DNA of 64,000 nucleotides from positions 2,142,943-2,206,942 of the forward strand of contig NZ_BMJA01000001.1 of the NCBI RefSeq assembly GCF_014642835.1. Reading direction: 5' to 3'. The first letter of the stretch is position 1. Every line of letters starts with the position of its first letter. Origin of the DNA: Dyella nitratireducens. GTDB lineage: Bacteria > Pseudomonadota > Gammaproteobacteria > Xanthomonadales > Rhodanobacteraceae. Position numbers and translations under genes: made by a program. Below are positions 21,088 to 29,564 of the stretch, one piece after another. The notes beneath the pieces were generated by a model that did not search any database, was not told the DNA's origin, and saw only the letters and a program-made list of their open reading frames with translations.

Positions 21088-21777
21088 ATGAATTGGAACG
21101 AACTGCTGCGCTTGCCCACGACCCTGCTTGTCATCCTGACGGGCGTGGTCCTGTTGCTCGCCCTGGCGCAGCTGCTGGCAGCGCGCCAGCACGTGCGCAA
21201 CCGTCGCCACTTGGCCGCCACCGGGCACTCGCTGCTGTTGGTGGTATGCCTGCTGGCGGCGGCATTGCTGGGCGGCATGGCCATGTCGCTGCGCGGTTAC
21301 CGCTTCTTGAGCGAAGAAGAGCCGGTCGTGCAGATCGACTCCCGCATCCTTTCACCGCAACGCTGGGCGCTCACCCTGACCTGGCCCGATGGCGATACAC
21401 GCAACATGATGTTGGCCGGTGATGACTTCCAGGTCGACGCCATCGTGCTGAAGTGGAAACTTCCGGCCATGCTTGCCGGCCTGCCGCCGCTGTATCGGCT
21501 CGATCGTATTTCCGGGCGCTATGACGACGCCAGCCAGGAAACCACCGCGCCACGCACGGTGATTGATTTCAGCCGGGCCGGAGCAGGCGATCTACTCGAC
21601 CTGAAGAAGCAGATGCCGAGCTGGTTCCCGGAAGTGGACACGCTATTCGGCAGTGGTGCCTTCCTGCCGTTGGTCGACGGCGGACACTACAGCGTGAGCT
21701 TGATGCGCACGGGTGCACTGGTGGCGCGCCCCGACGACGCCACGGCGCAGCGCATCGGCCAACCCCTCGGCGGTTGA
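21088..21777 (+). CDS. Inner-membrane protein of unknown function
   Basis: The protein has 229 residues. Two membrane segments lie near the N-terminus (LLVILTGVVLLLALAQLLA and LLLVVCLLAAALLGGMAM) with a basic loop between them (RQHVRNRRH). A periplasmic domain of about 150 residues follows (RYRLD-like strands, DGGHYSVSLMRTG near the end). I do not recognise the family. The start has GGAG at good spacing. An upstream in-frame ATG at 21043 would add 15 residues before the membrane segment. It is divergent from lptM-dapF. Confidence 0.75.
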   Translation: MNWNELLRLPTTLLVILTGVVLLLALAQLLAARQHVRNRRHLAATGHSLLLVVCLLAAALLGGMAMSLRGYRFLSEEEPVVQIDSRILSPQRWALTLTWPDGDTRNMMLAGDDFQVDAIVLKWKLPAMLAGLPPLYRLDRISGRYDDASQETTAPRTVIDFSRAGAGDLLDLKKQMPSWFPEVDTLFGSGAFLPLVDGGHYSVSLMRTGALVARPDDATAQRIGQPLGG

Positions 21778-21920
21778 GAGCCACTAACAAAACTACTGCG
21801 CGACCATGGGGCGGGCGCAGTCGGTGCTCGGAATCCTCATGTACGTCCAAGTACACTCCGGTTCCTGCGCGCCGCCCGCACCCACCCCATGGCCGCTCGC
21901 TACGTTTTGTTAGCGGCTCT
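21777..21920. repeat. 144-bp imperfect palindrome
   Basis: The outer arms AGAGCCACTAACAAAAC and GTTTTGTTAGCGGCTCT match at 16 of 17 positions. The whole element folds back on itself: CCATGGGG pairs with CCCCATGG, and GGAATCCTCATGTAC pairs imperfectly with GTACACTCCGGTTCC around a GTCCAA tip. It overlaps the last base of the preceding stop codon. No ORF lies inside. It looks like a dispersed extragenic repeat. Confidence 0.75.
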
Positions 21921-22047
21921 GTGCTGAGCCTGTGGCTTGTGATCGCAAGCACACGTCGCAAGAATTCACACATGGCCGCTGTCATGAAGCGCTGCTAGAT
22001 TCTGCCCACCATCAACCTGCTCTGCAGACATAAAAAGGGGAGAAAGC

Positions 22048-22323
22048 ATGAAACGCATTGCACTCATCAGCATGATTGCCGGTCTTGCCGTGTTCGCCAC
22101 CGCCGCCGCCCAACAGCCGGTGCGTGACGTCAGTGCCCGGCGCCATCCGAACCTGGCCGCCGCGCAGCGCCTCGTTGATCAGGCCTACAAGCGTGTCGTC
22201 GATGCTCAGCAGGCCAATGAATTCGATCTGGGCGGTCACGCTGCCCGGGCCAAGGAATTGCTCGACCAGGCCAATAACGAACTCAAGCAGGCTGCTGAAA
22301 AATCCAACGAAGATCACCGCTAA
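22048..22323 (+). CDS. Small exported helical protein
   Basis: The protein has 91 residues. A signal peptide (MKRIALISMIAGLAVFATAA, cleavage near AAAQ) is followed by a helical, charged mature domain (AAQRLVDQAYKRVVDAQQAN, then AKELLDQANNELKQA). GGGGAG precedes the start and a strong terminator follows the stop, so it is a single-gene transcript. The composition suggests a periplasmic coiled-coil protein. I do not recognise a named family. Confidence 0.8.
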   Translation: MKRIALISMIAGLAVFATAAAQQPVRDVSARRHPNLAAAQRLVDQAYKRVVDAQQANEFDLGGHAARAKELLDQANNELKQAAEKSNEDHR

Positions 22324-22340
22324 GCATTGCAGTGAGGAAA

Positions 22341-22365
22341 AGGCCTCCCGGCGGGAGGCCTTTTT
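22341..22365 (+). terminator. Rho-independent terminator
   Basis: The stem AGGCCTCCC / GGGAGGCCT is followed by TTTTT. It follows the small exported protein and abuts the convergent acetyltransferase stop, so it probably serves both. Confidence 0.88.
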
Positions 22366-22841
22366 CATGCCAGCGCTTTCTCGTAGACAAAAGCGTCCGA
22401 GCCGTCCTGGTAGAAGCCTCTCTTCACCGGACCCACGCGGTCGTAACCCAGGCGCTCGTAGAGCCGGATCGCGCTGTCGTTATCAGTGCGCACTTCCAGC
22501 CGCAGCGATTGGCAGCGCCGTTGCCGTGCTGCCGCTTCGGCCGCCTCGATCAGCGCCGTGCCCACGCCCTTGCCGCGGGCCTCCGGCAGGCTGGCGATCG
22601 AATACAGCCGCGCCACGCGGCTGCCTTTGCGGAAAAACACCATCGCAGTGCCCAGGAAGCGGCGGTGGTTGGCGCTGGCGATCAGCACCCGTGCCGAATC
22701 GCTGTCGAGGTGACGGCGAAACTGCGCACGGCTGATCCGGTCGCTATCGAACGTGGCCTGCTCCAACGAGACCAGGTCATCGAGATCGGAAAGTTCGGCA
22801 CGGCGCACCCGCACGGCGGCGGTCGCAGGCGATGGTGTCAT
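22365..22841 (-). CDS. GNAT family N-acetyltransferase
   Basis: The protein has 158 residues and a complete GNAT fold. Motif A reads ARLYSIASLPEARGKGVGTA, with the R-G-K-G-x-G acetyl-CoA loop. The C-terminal ENDSAIRLYERLGY-like motif is here TDNDSAIRLYERLGYDRVGP. The overall layout is RimI-like, but the substrate is unknown. The frame extends 17 codons upstream. The start MTPSPATAAVRVRRAEL was chosen on domain length. The Shine-Dalgarno is weak. It is divergent from the ATP-grasp gene, and such acetyltransferases are recurrent partners of RLAN-type ATP-grasp ligases. Confidence 0.88.
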   Translation of the reverse strand: MTPSPATAAVRVRRAELSDLDDLVSLEQATFDSDRISRAQFRRHLDSDSARVLIASANHRRFLGTAMVFFRKGSRVARLYSIASLPEARGKGVGTALIEAAEAAARQRRCQSLRLEVRTDNDSAIRLYERLGYDRVGPVKRGFYQDGSDAFVYEKALA

Positions 22842-23010
22842 CGGTGGTACTCGCGAAACTCGGTGGCAGGGTGGGTCAGGGAAGCGCGGCACTCTAGTGC
22901 ACTATGGCCCGGAAATCATCTGCCCGGATGGGTGACGGACGACCTACATAGGCGCCGTTCGCACGTCTTGCGCGAAGCCGTACACCGGCGGTTTCGCGAC
23001 GCGGGCCTGC

Positions 23011-23133
23011 ATGGCGTTTAATCCCGCTTCACCGCCCACCCTTGTGCGCCAAGCCAAGCTGCAAGACACTGCCGCCTTGCGCTGCGCCGCCTCGTTTCCC
23101 CACGCGACGACGTTCCACCTGCTGTCTCCTTGA
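23011..23133 (+). CDS. Possible 40-residue ORF before the ATP-grasp ligase
   Basis: The ORF begins MAFNPASPPTLVRQAKLQDT and ends FHLLSP. Its stop is 6 bp before the ATP-grasp start codon, so the two would be cotranscribed. The segment TLVRQAKLQDTAALRCAA resembles the first strand and helix of a GNAT domain. It may be the truncated remnant of the GNAT/peptidase gene that precedes this ligase in other genomes. It may instead be a small peptide substrate, or chance. There is no strong Shine-Dalgarno. Confidence 0.3.
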   Translation: MAFNPASPPTLVRQAKLQDTAALRCAASFPHATTFHLLSP

Positions 23134-23139
23134 GGTGTC

Positions 23140-24624
23140 ATGACCCGACTCGTCATCGTCGTCGAGAAAGCTTCCGACTGGGGCTCCTACTATCCATCCG
23201 TCGACGTCGTCACCGCCATGGACTACCTGCGCGAGCCGGTAGGCGGTGACGAAGAGCGCACGCATGTGATCAACCTGTGCCGCAGCTACAAGTACCTGGG
23301 CACGGGCTACTACGTTTCATTGCTGGCCGAAGCACGTGGACACCGCGTGATGCCGTCCGTGCGCACGGTGAACGATCTGCGGCGCCGCTCGCTGTATGGC
23401 TTGGCCATCGACGATCTCAACGCCAAGCTCACGCACTTCCTGCCGGCGGGCGGGCGTGACACCACCGACTTCGGCATCCTCGTGTACTTCGGCGAGACCG
23501 CCTATCCCGCCTTGCAGGACTTGGCGCGGCAGGTCTTTGAAACGTATCCCTGTCCATTGCTGCGCATCGAGTTCGAGCGCGAGCGCGTGTGGCAGATCTC
23601 ATCCGTGAAACCGGTGGGGCTGCATACGCTGGATGATGCCCAGGAAGATGCCTTCGCCACCGAACTCGACCGCTTCTCCAAGAAGCTTTGGCGCAAGCCT
23701 CGCGCAAGGCGCCTGTACCGCTACGACCTGGCCATGCTGGTCGATCCGAACGAAGCGATGCCGCCGTCGAACAAGAAGGCGCTGAAATCGTTCATCGCAG
23801 CCGGCAAGGAACTGGGCATCGAAGTCGACCCGATCGGCAAGAACGACTATCAGCGCCTGGCTGAATACGATGGCCTGTTCATTCGCGAAACCACCGCCAG
23901 CGACAACCACACGTACAGCTTCGCTCACCGTGCCGAACGTGAAGGCATGGTGGTGATGGATGATCCCAGCTCGATCCTGCGCTGCACGAACAAGATCTTC
24001 CTCAACGACCTGATGGTGTCGCGCAAGCTCGCCGTGCCGCGCACCGAGATTCTCTATCGTGACGACACCAAGGGTTTGCATGACGTTGCTGCAAAACTCG
24101 GCTTTCCATTGGTGCTGAAAATTCCGGATGGCTCGTTCTCGCGCGGTGTGGTCAAGGTGGAAAGCGAGGAGCATCTGGAAAAAGCGGCCGGCGAACTGTT
24201 CCAGCACAGCGCGCTCCTGCTGGCGCAGGAATTCGTCTACACCGATTTCGACTGGCGCGTTGGCGTGCTCAATCGCGAGCCGCTGTATGCATGCAAGTAC
24301 TACATGTCGCGCGGCCACTGGCAAATCTATAACCACGGTGCGAAAGGCACCGACAAATCGGGTGGCTTCGAGACCATTCCCGTCCGCGATGCGCCCGCCG
24401 ACGTTGTAAAGCTGGCACTCAAGGCGACCAGCGCCGTCGGCGATGGCCTCTACGGCGTGGACTTGAAGCAGGTGGGCGACAAGGTCGTGGTGATCGAAGT
24501 GAACGACAACCCGTCCATTGATGCCGGCGTAGAAGATAAATACCTGGGCGAAGATCTCTATCGACGCATCATGCAGGAGTTCCTGCGCCGCATGGAGCGC
24601 AAGCGCATGGGCATCCTTACCTAG
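23140..24624 (+). CDS. RimK-like ATP-grasp ligase with N-terminal RLAN domain
   Basis: The protein has 494 residues. The N-terminal half (about 1-190, beginning MTRLVIVVEKASDWGSYYPS) matches the RimK-like ATP-grasp N-terminal (RLAN) domain. The C-terminal half is a RimK-type ATP-grasp fold: LGFPLVLKIPDGSFSRGVVK binds nucleotide, and VVVIEVNDNPSIDAGVED carries the metal-binding Glu and Asn. Such enzymes form amide bonds between an amino acid or peptide and a carboxylate. The target here is unknown. GAGGT precedes the start. The divergent GNAT gene and the 40-codon ORF just upstream suggest a peptide-modifying pair. Confidence 0.9.
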   Translation: MTRLVIVVEKASDWGSYYPSVDVVTAMDYLREPVGGDEERTHVINLCRSYKYLGTGYYVSLLAEARGHRVMPSVRTVNDLRRRSLYGLAIDDLNAKLTHFLPAGGRDTTDFGILVYFGETAYPALQDLARQVFETYPCPLLRIEFERERVWQISSVKPVGLHTLDDAQEDAFATELDRFSKKLWRKPRARRLYRYDLAMLVDPNEAMPPSNKKALKSFIAAGKELGIEVDPIGKNDYQRLAEYDGLFIRETTASDNHTYSFAHRAEREGMVVMDDPSSILRCTNKIFLNDLMVSRKLAVPRTEILYRDDTKGLHDVAAKLGFPLVLKIPDGSFSRGVVKVESEEHLEKAAGELFQHSALLLAQEFVYTDFDWRVGVLNREPLYACKYYMSRGHWQIYNHGAKGTDKSGGFETIPVRDAPADVVKLALKATSAVGDGLYGVDLKQVGDKVVVIEVNDNPSIDAGVEDKYLGEDLYRRIMQEFLRRMERKRMGILT

Positions 24625-24632
24625 GTAGGGCT

Positions 24633-24665
24633 ATTCCGGTCACCCTTCCCTGGGTGAACCGGAAT
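24633..24665 (+). terminator. Hairpin after the ATP-grasp gene
   Basis: The arms ATTCCGGTCACCC and GGGTGAACCGGAAT pair with one bulge. There is no T-run, so this may be a weak terminator or an mRNA 3' stabiliser. Confidence 0.5.
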
Positions 24666-24777
24666 CGCTCGCGCATTCCTTCGCGCCGACCGCCAAGCCG
24701 CGACCACTCCCTTCCAGCCGGCGATCATCCTTAGGATGCAGCGCTCCGCGCCGCAACGGCTCCACTGCCAAGCGGAT

Positions 24778-25035
24778 TCAGTTCCAGATCAATGGCGACG
24801 CAGGGCGACGACGCGGTTTGCGCACGCTCAACAAGTGCTGCGGCAGACGGGGTTCCAACGTCAGCGCTACCGCGAGCGGCGCCATAAACAGCCAGAAAAA
24901 CGGTGTCCACCCGAGCAAAACGGTATAGGCGGGAACGAGTGTCGTTGCGAGCAGCAAGCTGCCGCCGAACAACCACAGCAAGGCTGCGGCAAGAAGACGC
25001 GGATGACGGTTCGGATCGATCGGCTTGCTGCGCAT
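24778..25035 (-). CDS. Small two-helix membrane protein
   Basis: The protein has 85 residues. After a polar start (MRSKPIDPNRHPR) there are two membrane segments (LLAAALLWLFGGSLLLATTL and LLGWTPFFWLFMAPLAVALT) and a basic tail (SVRKPRRRPASP). The pattern of positively charged ends and hydrophobic cores fits a real membrane protein rather than a shadow frame. I do not recognise the family. An in-frame start four codons upstream is possible. Confidence 0.6.
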   Translation of the reverse strand: MRSKPIDPNRHPRLLAAALLWLFGGSLLLATTLVPAYTVLLGWTPFFWLFMAPLAVALTLEPRLPQHLLSVRKPRRRPASPLIWN

Positions 25036-25392
25036 GACGGACTCCAAGGCTGCACGATGGAGAGAGCTTGCTCGGTGTCTGTCTCATAAGTTGCGATGCA
25101 CAGATGAACATGTTCAACAACCATGCACGCGTACTTTGTCAACGCAATGTGTATGCATAACGTGCGTGCACGCGCGAACTTTGCACATAGCTGACAAAAC
25201 CCATGCAACTTGCGTCATCAACTGTGCGCTCGATCGCAAAGCGCGACATACACGCGCCGTTGTCTTGACCGACACATGACTTTCGACCTAGCTTGAAATC
25301 GACTGCACTTGGGGAGTGCACGTCAGCGTGTCCGGGAGGCACGCCATTCAATTCTTTTCACTTCCATCTCTAATGGCGGGGAGGGGTAACTC
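25036..25392. other. Leader and promoter region of the TonB-dependent receptor
   Basis: I see no gene in these 357 bp. The stretch is less GC-rich than its surroundings. It holds a perfect palindrome TGAACATGTTCA (25105-25116), a possible -35 TTGACC at 25265, and two small hairpins close to the receptor start (TGCACT/AGTGCA at 25304-25320 and GCGTG/CACGC at about 25327-25345). Together they suggest a regulated promoter with a structured 5' leader. The regulator is unknown. Confidence 0.55.
25105..25116. promoter_or_regulatory. Perfect 12-bp palindrome, candidate operator
   Basis: TGAACATGTTCA is fully self-complementary. It lies in the long non-coding gap between the small membrane protein and the receptor gene, where it could bind a dimeric regulator of either. 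Confidence 0.4.
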
Positions 25393-27855
25393 ATGCCTAT
25401 TGGTTTGTATTCGTCGTCGTTTCGACGGCATGCGCTGTGGCTATCGGTGACATCCGCGTTGCTTTGTGCACCTTTAGCCCATGCTCAAGACACCAGCAGC
25501 AGCAGCACGCAAGACAACACCACCACCAAGCAACTGCAACAAGTCGTCGTCACAGGCACGCGCAGTACAACCCGTACGGTGGATGACTCGCTGGCACCGA
25601 TCGATGTATTGACACCCAAAGACCTGGCATCGACCGGCGCCGGAGATTTGGCTACCGCACTCAACCGTCTTCTTCCCTCGCTCGACTTTCCGCATCCGGC
25701 CATCAACGATGGCAACGATGCATTGCGCCCGGCTACGTTGCGCGGGCTCTCGCCAGATGACGTGCTGGTGCTGGTGAACGGCAAGCGCTACCACACATCC
25801 TCGCTGGTCAACTACAACGAAAGCGTAGGCCGCGGTTCGGCACCGGTCGATCTCAATTCGATTCCGATGGCAGCCATCGACCATATCGAAGTGCTGCGCG
25901 ACGGCGCTTCGGCGCAATACGGTTCCGACGCCATCGCCGGCGTGATCAACATCATCCTCAAAGGTGCGCCTGGCGCAGGCAAGAACAGTATCGATGTCTA
26001 CGGTGGCGTGATGGATGTTGGCGACGGCGCCAACAACGGCGTGGAAGGTTCGGTGGCAATTCCTCTTGGTGGCGAGCAGGGCAAGGCGCCAGGTTGGATG
26101 AGGTTTTCCTGGAATTACCAAAGCGTGATGAATACCAATCGCGCCGAAAACACCGATCCCACCTTCAATTATCCACCGCGTGATTTCGTCAACACGCCCT
26201 ACCCGCCGCCGACACCGTATCAACGCTATGGCGAACCGGCGGAGAAGGTTTACCAGGGCGTTCTCAACATGGAATACAACCTTGGTGACGGCGTCCAGCT
26301 TTACGGCAACTTGATCATGGGCAAGCGCGACGTGACGTCCAACGGCTACTGGCGCATGTGGAACAATCCCGATCGCAACGTGATCGCGGTCTATCCCGAT
26401 GGCTTCTTGCCGCACATCGTCAATCCCACGCGGGATTACCAGGGTACGCTGGGATTGAAAGGCCAGGCATGGGGTTGGAACTGGGATTTGTCAGGCACCT
26501 ATGGCGAGAACGACCTGACGTTCGACATCACCAACTCCATCAACACCAATCTCTACTACTCCACCGGTTCCTCGCCGACATCCTTCTTTTCGGGCCGATA
26601 CGCTACCAAACTCGGCGTGCTGAACTTCGATGCTTCGCGCGAATTCAGTCCGAGCTTCCTCAAAAATGGCATGACGGTGGCTTGGGGCGTGGAATACAAG
26701 AAAGACGAATACGACGTGGGAGCGGGCGACCCAGCATCGTATTACTTCAATCCCAACACGCTTGACCCCAGCGGCAATGTGTATCCCGGTGGTTCACAGG
26801 TATGGCCTGGCATCACGCCGGATCTTGCCGGCAATTTCAGTCGCCACAACTACGCGGCTTATGTCGATCTGGAAAGCGACATCACCGACAAGTTCTCGGC
26901 CGGCGCCGCCGCGCGCTACGAAAATTACTCCGGCGGTGTCGGCTCGGTGGTGTCGGGCAAGCTATCCGGGCGCTATCAAGTCACCGACACGTTTGCCTTG
27001 CGTGCCACGGCATCCAACGGCTTTCGCGCACCGTCGATGGCACAAGTCAACTACAGTTCCACGGTCACCCTGGTGTCGAACGGGCAGCTCGTACAAGTAG
27101 GCACGTTGCGCCCTAACAACCCGCTGGCCATTGCCTACGGCGCCAAGCCACTCACACCGGAGAAATCGTCGAACTATTCGATCGGTGCCGTGTTCACGCC
27201 GATGGACCCACTCAATGCCACACTGGATATCTACCAGATCCGCATCTGGCATCAGATCCTCTACAGCGACCCGCTGACCAACACGAACCCGAACTTCCCG
27301 CAAATCGCGCAACTACAGTTCTTCGTCAACGGTGGCGACACGCGCACGCGCGGCGCGGATCTGGTGGTGAACTACAACCAGGAACTGGGTGATTGGGGGC
27401 GCCTCAATAATGGCATCAGCGCGAACTACAACCAGGTGCACATCGAATCGATCACCAACCCCGCTCTGTTGGGTCCGTATAACCAGGGCCTGTTGACCAA
27501 GGGCACGCCGCGCACCAAGTACGTGTTGTACAGCGATTGGCAGAAGAGCGGTTGGGACGTGCATGCGGACTTTACTCGTTACGGCTCGGTCACCGATGTT
27601 TCCGATCCGGCCATCGGCCTGGTCGGCCAAAAGTTCGCGCCGCGCTGGTTGTTGAATCTGTCGGTCAATTACAGCCTGGAGCACTGGATCTTCGCCGCGG
27701 GCGTCGACAACGTCACCAATCAATATCCCACCAAGGTGGCCTTGACGAACAATGGCGGCTACGAGGATCGCGCCAATGGCTTGCAGTACTCGGCACTTTC
27801 GCCATTTGGCTTCGATGGGCGCTATTGGTACGGCAAGGTGACCTATCGCTGGTGA
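25393..27855 (+). CDS. TonB-dependent outer-membrane receptor
   Basis: The protein has 820 residues: a signal peptide ending LAHAQ, a TonB-box-like stretch (LQQVVVTGTRS), a plug domain (ATLRGLSPDDVLVLVNGKRY; IEVLRDGASAQYGSDAIAGV), and then a 22-strand-type beta barrel closing with YWYGKVTYRW. It imports a scarce ligand using energy from TonB, ExbB and ExbD. The ligand is unknown because no siderophore, sugar or metal genes are adjacent. GGAGGGG precedes the start. It is transcribed alone and followed by a hairpin. Confidence 0.93.
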   Translation: MPIGLYSSSFRRHALWLSVTSALLCAPLAHAQDTSSSSTQDNTTTKQLQQVVVTGTRSTTRTVDDSLAPIDVLTPKDLASTGAGDLATALNRLLPSLDFPHPAINDGNDALRPATLRGLSPDDVLVLVNGKRYHTSSLVNYNESVGRGSAPVDLNSIPMAAIDHIEVLRDGASAQYGSDAIAGVINIILKGAPGAGKNSIDVYGGVMDVGDGANNGVEGSVAIPLGGEQGKAPGWMRFSWNYQSVMNTNRAENTDPTFNYPPRDFVNTPYPPPTPYQRYGEPAEKVYQGVLNMEYNLGDGVQLYGNLIMGKRDVTSNGYWRMWNNPDRNVIAVYPDGFLPHIVNPTRDYQGTLGLKGQAWGWNWDLSGTYGENDLTFDITNSINTNLYYSTGSSPTSFFSGRYATKLGVLNFDASREFSPSFLKNGMTVAWGVEYKKDEYDVGAGDPASYYFNPNTLDPSGNVYPGGSQVWPGITPDLAGNFSRHNYAAYVDLESDITDKFSAGAAARYENYSGGVGSVVSGKLSGRYQVTDTFALRATASNGFRAPSMAQVNYSSTVTLVSNGQLVQVGTLRPNNPLAIAYGAKPLTPEKSSNYSIGAVFTPMDPLNATLDIYQIRIWHQILYSDPLTNTNPNFPQIAQLQFFVNGGDTRTRGADLVVNYNQELGDWGRLNNGISANYNQVHIESITNPALLGPYNQGLLTKGTPRTKYVLYSDWQKSGWDVHADFTRYGSVTDVSDPAIGLVGQKFAPRWLLNLSVNYSLEHWIFAAGVDNVTNQYPTKVALTNNGGYEDRANGLQYSALSPFGFDGRYWYGKVTYRW

Positions 27856-27906
27856 CCAACGCCAGAACGTTCTCGTTGTCATCTACATAAGGAAGCAAGC
27901 GTGACG

Positions 27907-27930
27907 CCCTCCCCTGCTCGCAGGGGAGGG
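27907..27930 (+). terminator. Hairpin after the receptor gene
   Basis: A perfect 10-bp stem (CCCTCCCCTG / CAGGGGAGGG) has a CTCG loop. T-rich sequence after it is poor. The motif looks like a common intergenic hairpin of this genome type. Confidence 0.5.
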
Positions 27931-28003
27931 TTGGGTTGGGGGTGAGCGGGAAAACAGGCAGCGCCAAAGCGCATACAATGGCCGCCCACGCAGGAGCACC
28001 CGC

Positions 28004-28840
28004 ATGTCCCAATCCTTGCACTTCGCCGTCTTTGGCCATCCAATCGCGCACAGCCTGTCGCCGCAAATCCACCAGGCGTTCGCCCGGCAATTTGGCATTG
28101 CACTGGACTATCGCGCCATCGATGCCGCACCGGATGATTTCGCTGACGCGGTAAAAGGCTTCTTCAGCGATGGTGACAGCTGCGGCGCCAATGTCACCCT
28201 GCCGCATAAATCCGCCGCCTTCGCGCTGGCCGACGAGCACACGCAAGCTGCCACACGTGCTGGCACCGCCAACGTGCTTACGCGTTTGGCAAATGGACGT
28301 CTATCCGCCCATAACACCGACGGCGGTGCGCTGGTACGCGACCTTACCTATCGGCATGATCTTGATCTGCGTGGCCATGACACATTGCTGCTCGGCGCAG
28401 GCGGTGCAGCGCGTGCAGTAGCCTGGGCGCTGTTCGAAGCAGGCGTGCAGACGCTGACCATCGTCAACCGCTCGCCTGAGGCTGCCGATGCCCTCGCCGA
28501 TATGATCGGCGAGCCGGCGCGCGTGCATACGCGCTATTGGGAAGATCTCGCGGGCATCGGCAGCTTCGATTTGATCGTCAATGCCACCTCGGCAGGCACC
28601 CTGGGTCAGTCACTCAGCCTGCCGTTCTCACTGGTCGGCTCACGCGCCACGTGCTACGACTTGGGCTACGGCAAATCCGCCTTTGGCTTCCTGGCCTGGG
28701 CGCGCGCTGCCGGCGCCCGCTACGCGTATGACGGTCTTGGCATGTTGGTAGAACAAGCAGCCGATGCCTTCGAGCTGTGGCACGGCAAGCGTCCCGATAC
28801 GGAACCGGTGTACCAGGCGCTGCGCACGCAAGGTTCGTGA
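28004..28840 (+). CDS. aroE: Shikimate dehydrogenase
   Basis: The enzyme reduces 3-dehydroshikimate with NADPH in aromatic amino-acid synthesis. At 278 residues it has the usual length. Substrate-site motifs are [23 protein letters not shown] with the catalytic Lys, and [14 protein letters not shown] with the catalytic Asp. The NADP loop is [15 protein letters not shown], followed by IVNRSPE. CAGGAG lies upstream of the start. A Cys-cluster gene begins 2 bp after its stop, so the two are likely cotranscribed. Confidence 0.97.
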   Translation: MSQSLHFAVFGHPIAHSLSPQIHQAFARQFGIALDYRAIDAAPDDFADAVKGFFSDGDSCGANVTLPHKSAAFALADEHTQAATRAGTANVLTRLANGRLSAHNTDGGALVRDLTYRHDLDLRGHDTLLLGAGGAARAVAWALFEAGVQTLTIVNRSPEAADALADMIGEPARVHTRYWEDLAGIGSFDLIVNATSAGTLGQSLSLPFSLVGSRATCYDLGYGKSAFGFLAWARAAGARYAYDGLGMLVEQAADAFELWHGKRPDTEPVYQALRTQGS

Positions 28841-28842
28841 AC

Positions 28843-29109
28843 ATGGGCATGTCGTGCCGAGCCGGCTGCGGCGCGTGTTGCATTGCGCCGTCCATCAGCT
28901 CGCCTATTCCCGGCATGCCGCATGGCAAGCCCGCCGGGGTCAGATGCATCCAGCTCACCAATGACAACCGTTGCGCGATCTTCGGCGATCCCCATCGTCC
29001 TGCCGTTTGCAGCGGCCTGAAGCCGGAGCTGGCGATGTGCGGGGCAGATCGCCAGCGTGCGCTGGCCTATCTCCATGCGTTAGAAGCGGCCACGCGTCAG
29101 GCGGACTAG
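28843..29109 (+). CDS. YkgJ-family cysteine-cluster protein
   Basis: The protein has 88 residues with Cys spaced to bind a metal or Fe-S centre: [18 protein letters not shown], then RCIQ, RCAIFG, AVCSGL and MCG. This is the CxxxCxxCC pattern of the YkgJ family, whose function is not known. The start at the short form puts it 2 bp after aroE. A longer frame would overlap aroE. Its end overlaps the convergent MerR gene by 4 bp. Confidence 0.85.
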   Translation: MGMSCRAGCGACCIAPSISSPIPGMPHGKPAGVRCIQLTNDNRCAIFGDPHRPAVCSGLKPELAMCGADRQRALAYLHALEAATRQAD

Positions 29110-29465
29110 CCGGCCATGGCTGCGGCGCGATTTGCGAGCAGCCATTTGCTGAGGCGGGCCTTCGCCGAGCGCAATTTGTCCATCTGCTCGTCGAGCGCGC
29201 GCATTTGTGCTTCCAGGACCGCGCGCAGTTCCTGGCAGCCAGGTTGTGGTGCGATGAGGTACGGAATGGCACGGCGGATGATTTGCAACGGCAGGCCCAC
29301 GGATTGGCCCAATCGGATGAAGCGGATTTCCTCCAGCACCTGTTCCGGATAGTCACGATAGCCATTGATCAAGCGTACCGGTGGCGTTATCAGTCCCTCG
29401 CGTTCGTAATAGCGCAGCGTGTCGCGCGTGACACCCGCACGTTTAATCAGCACTCCCGTTCTCAT
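29106..29465 (-). CDS. MerR family transcriptional regulator
   Basis: The protein has 119 residues. The winged helix-turn-helix is at the N-terminus ([20 protein letters not shown], then [16 protein letters not shown]), followed by a dimerisation coiled coil ([20 protein letters not shown]). A single Cys (QPGCQEL) is present, without the paired Cys of metal sensors. This fits the electrophile- or aldehyde-responsive branch. It is divergent from an alcohol dehydrogenase across a promoter with MerR-type spacing. GAGGAG precedes the start. Confidence 0.9.
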   Translation of the reverse strand: MRTGVLIKRAGVTRDTLRYYEREGLITPPVRLINGYRDYPEQVLEEIRFIRLGQSVGLPLQIIRRAIPYLIAPQPGCQELRAVLEAQMRALDEQMDKLRSAKARLSKWLLANRAAAMAG

Positions 29466-29503
29466 GCCCGCTCCTCATCTTGGCCATTGCCGCTTCAATG
29501 CTC

Positions 29504-29535
29504 TTGACCTGGGGCTTGAGTCCCGACTTTAGACT
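29504..29535 (+). promoter_or_regulatory. MerR-type promoter of the alcohol dehydrogenase
   Basis: The -35 TTGACC and -10 TAGACT are separated by 20 bp. That is longer than the sigma-70 optimum and is the hallmark of promoters distorted by MerR proteins. The spacer has a GGG...CCC dyad (TGGGGCTTGAGTCCCG) suited to a MerR dimer. Confidence 0.7.
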
Positions 29536-29564
29536 GCTCCCAGTGCCACAACAGATACGGGTAT

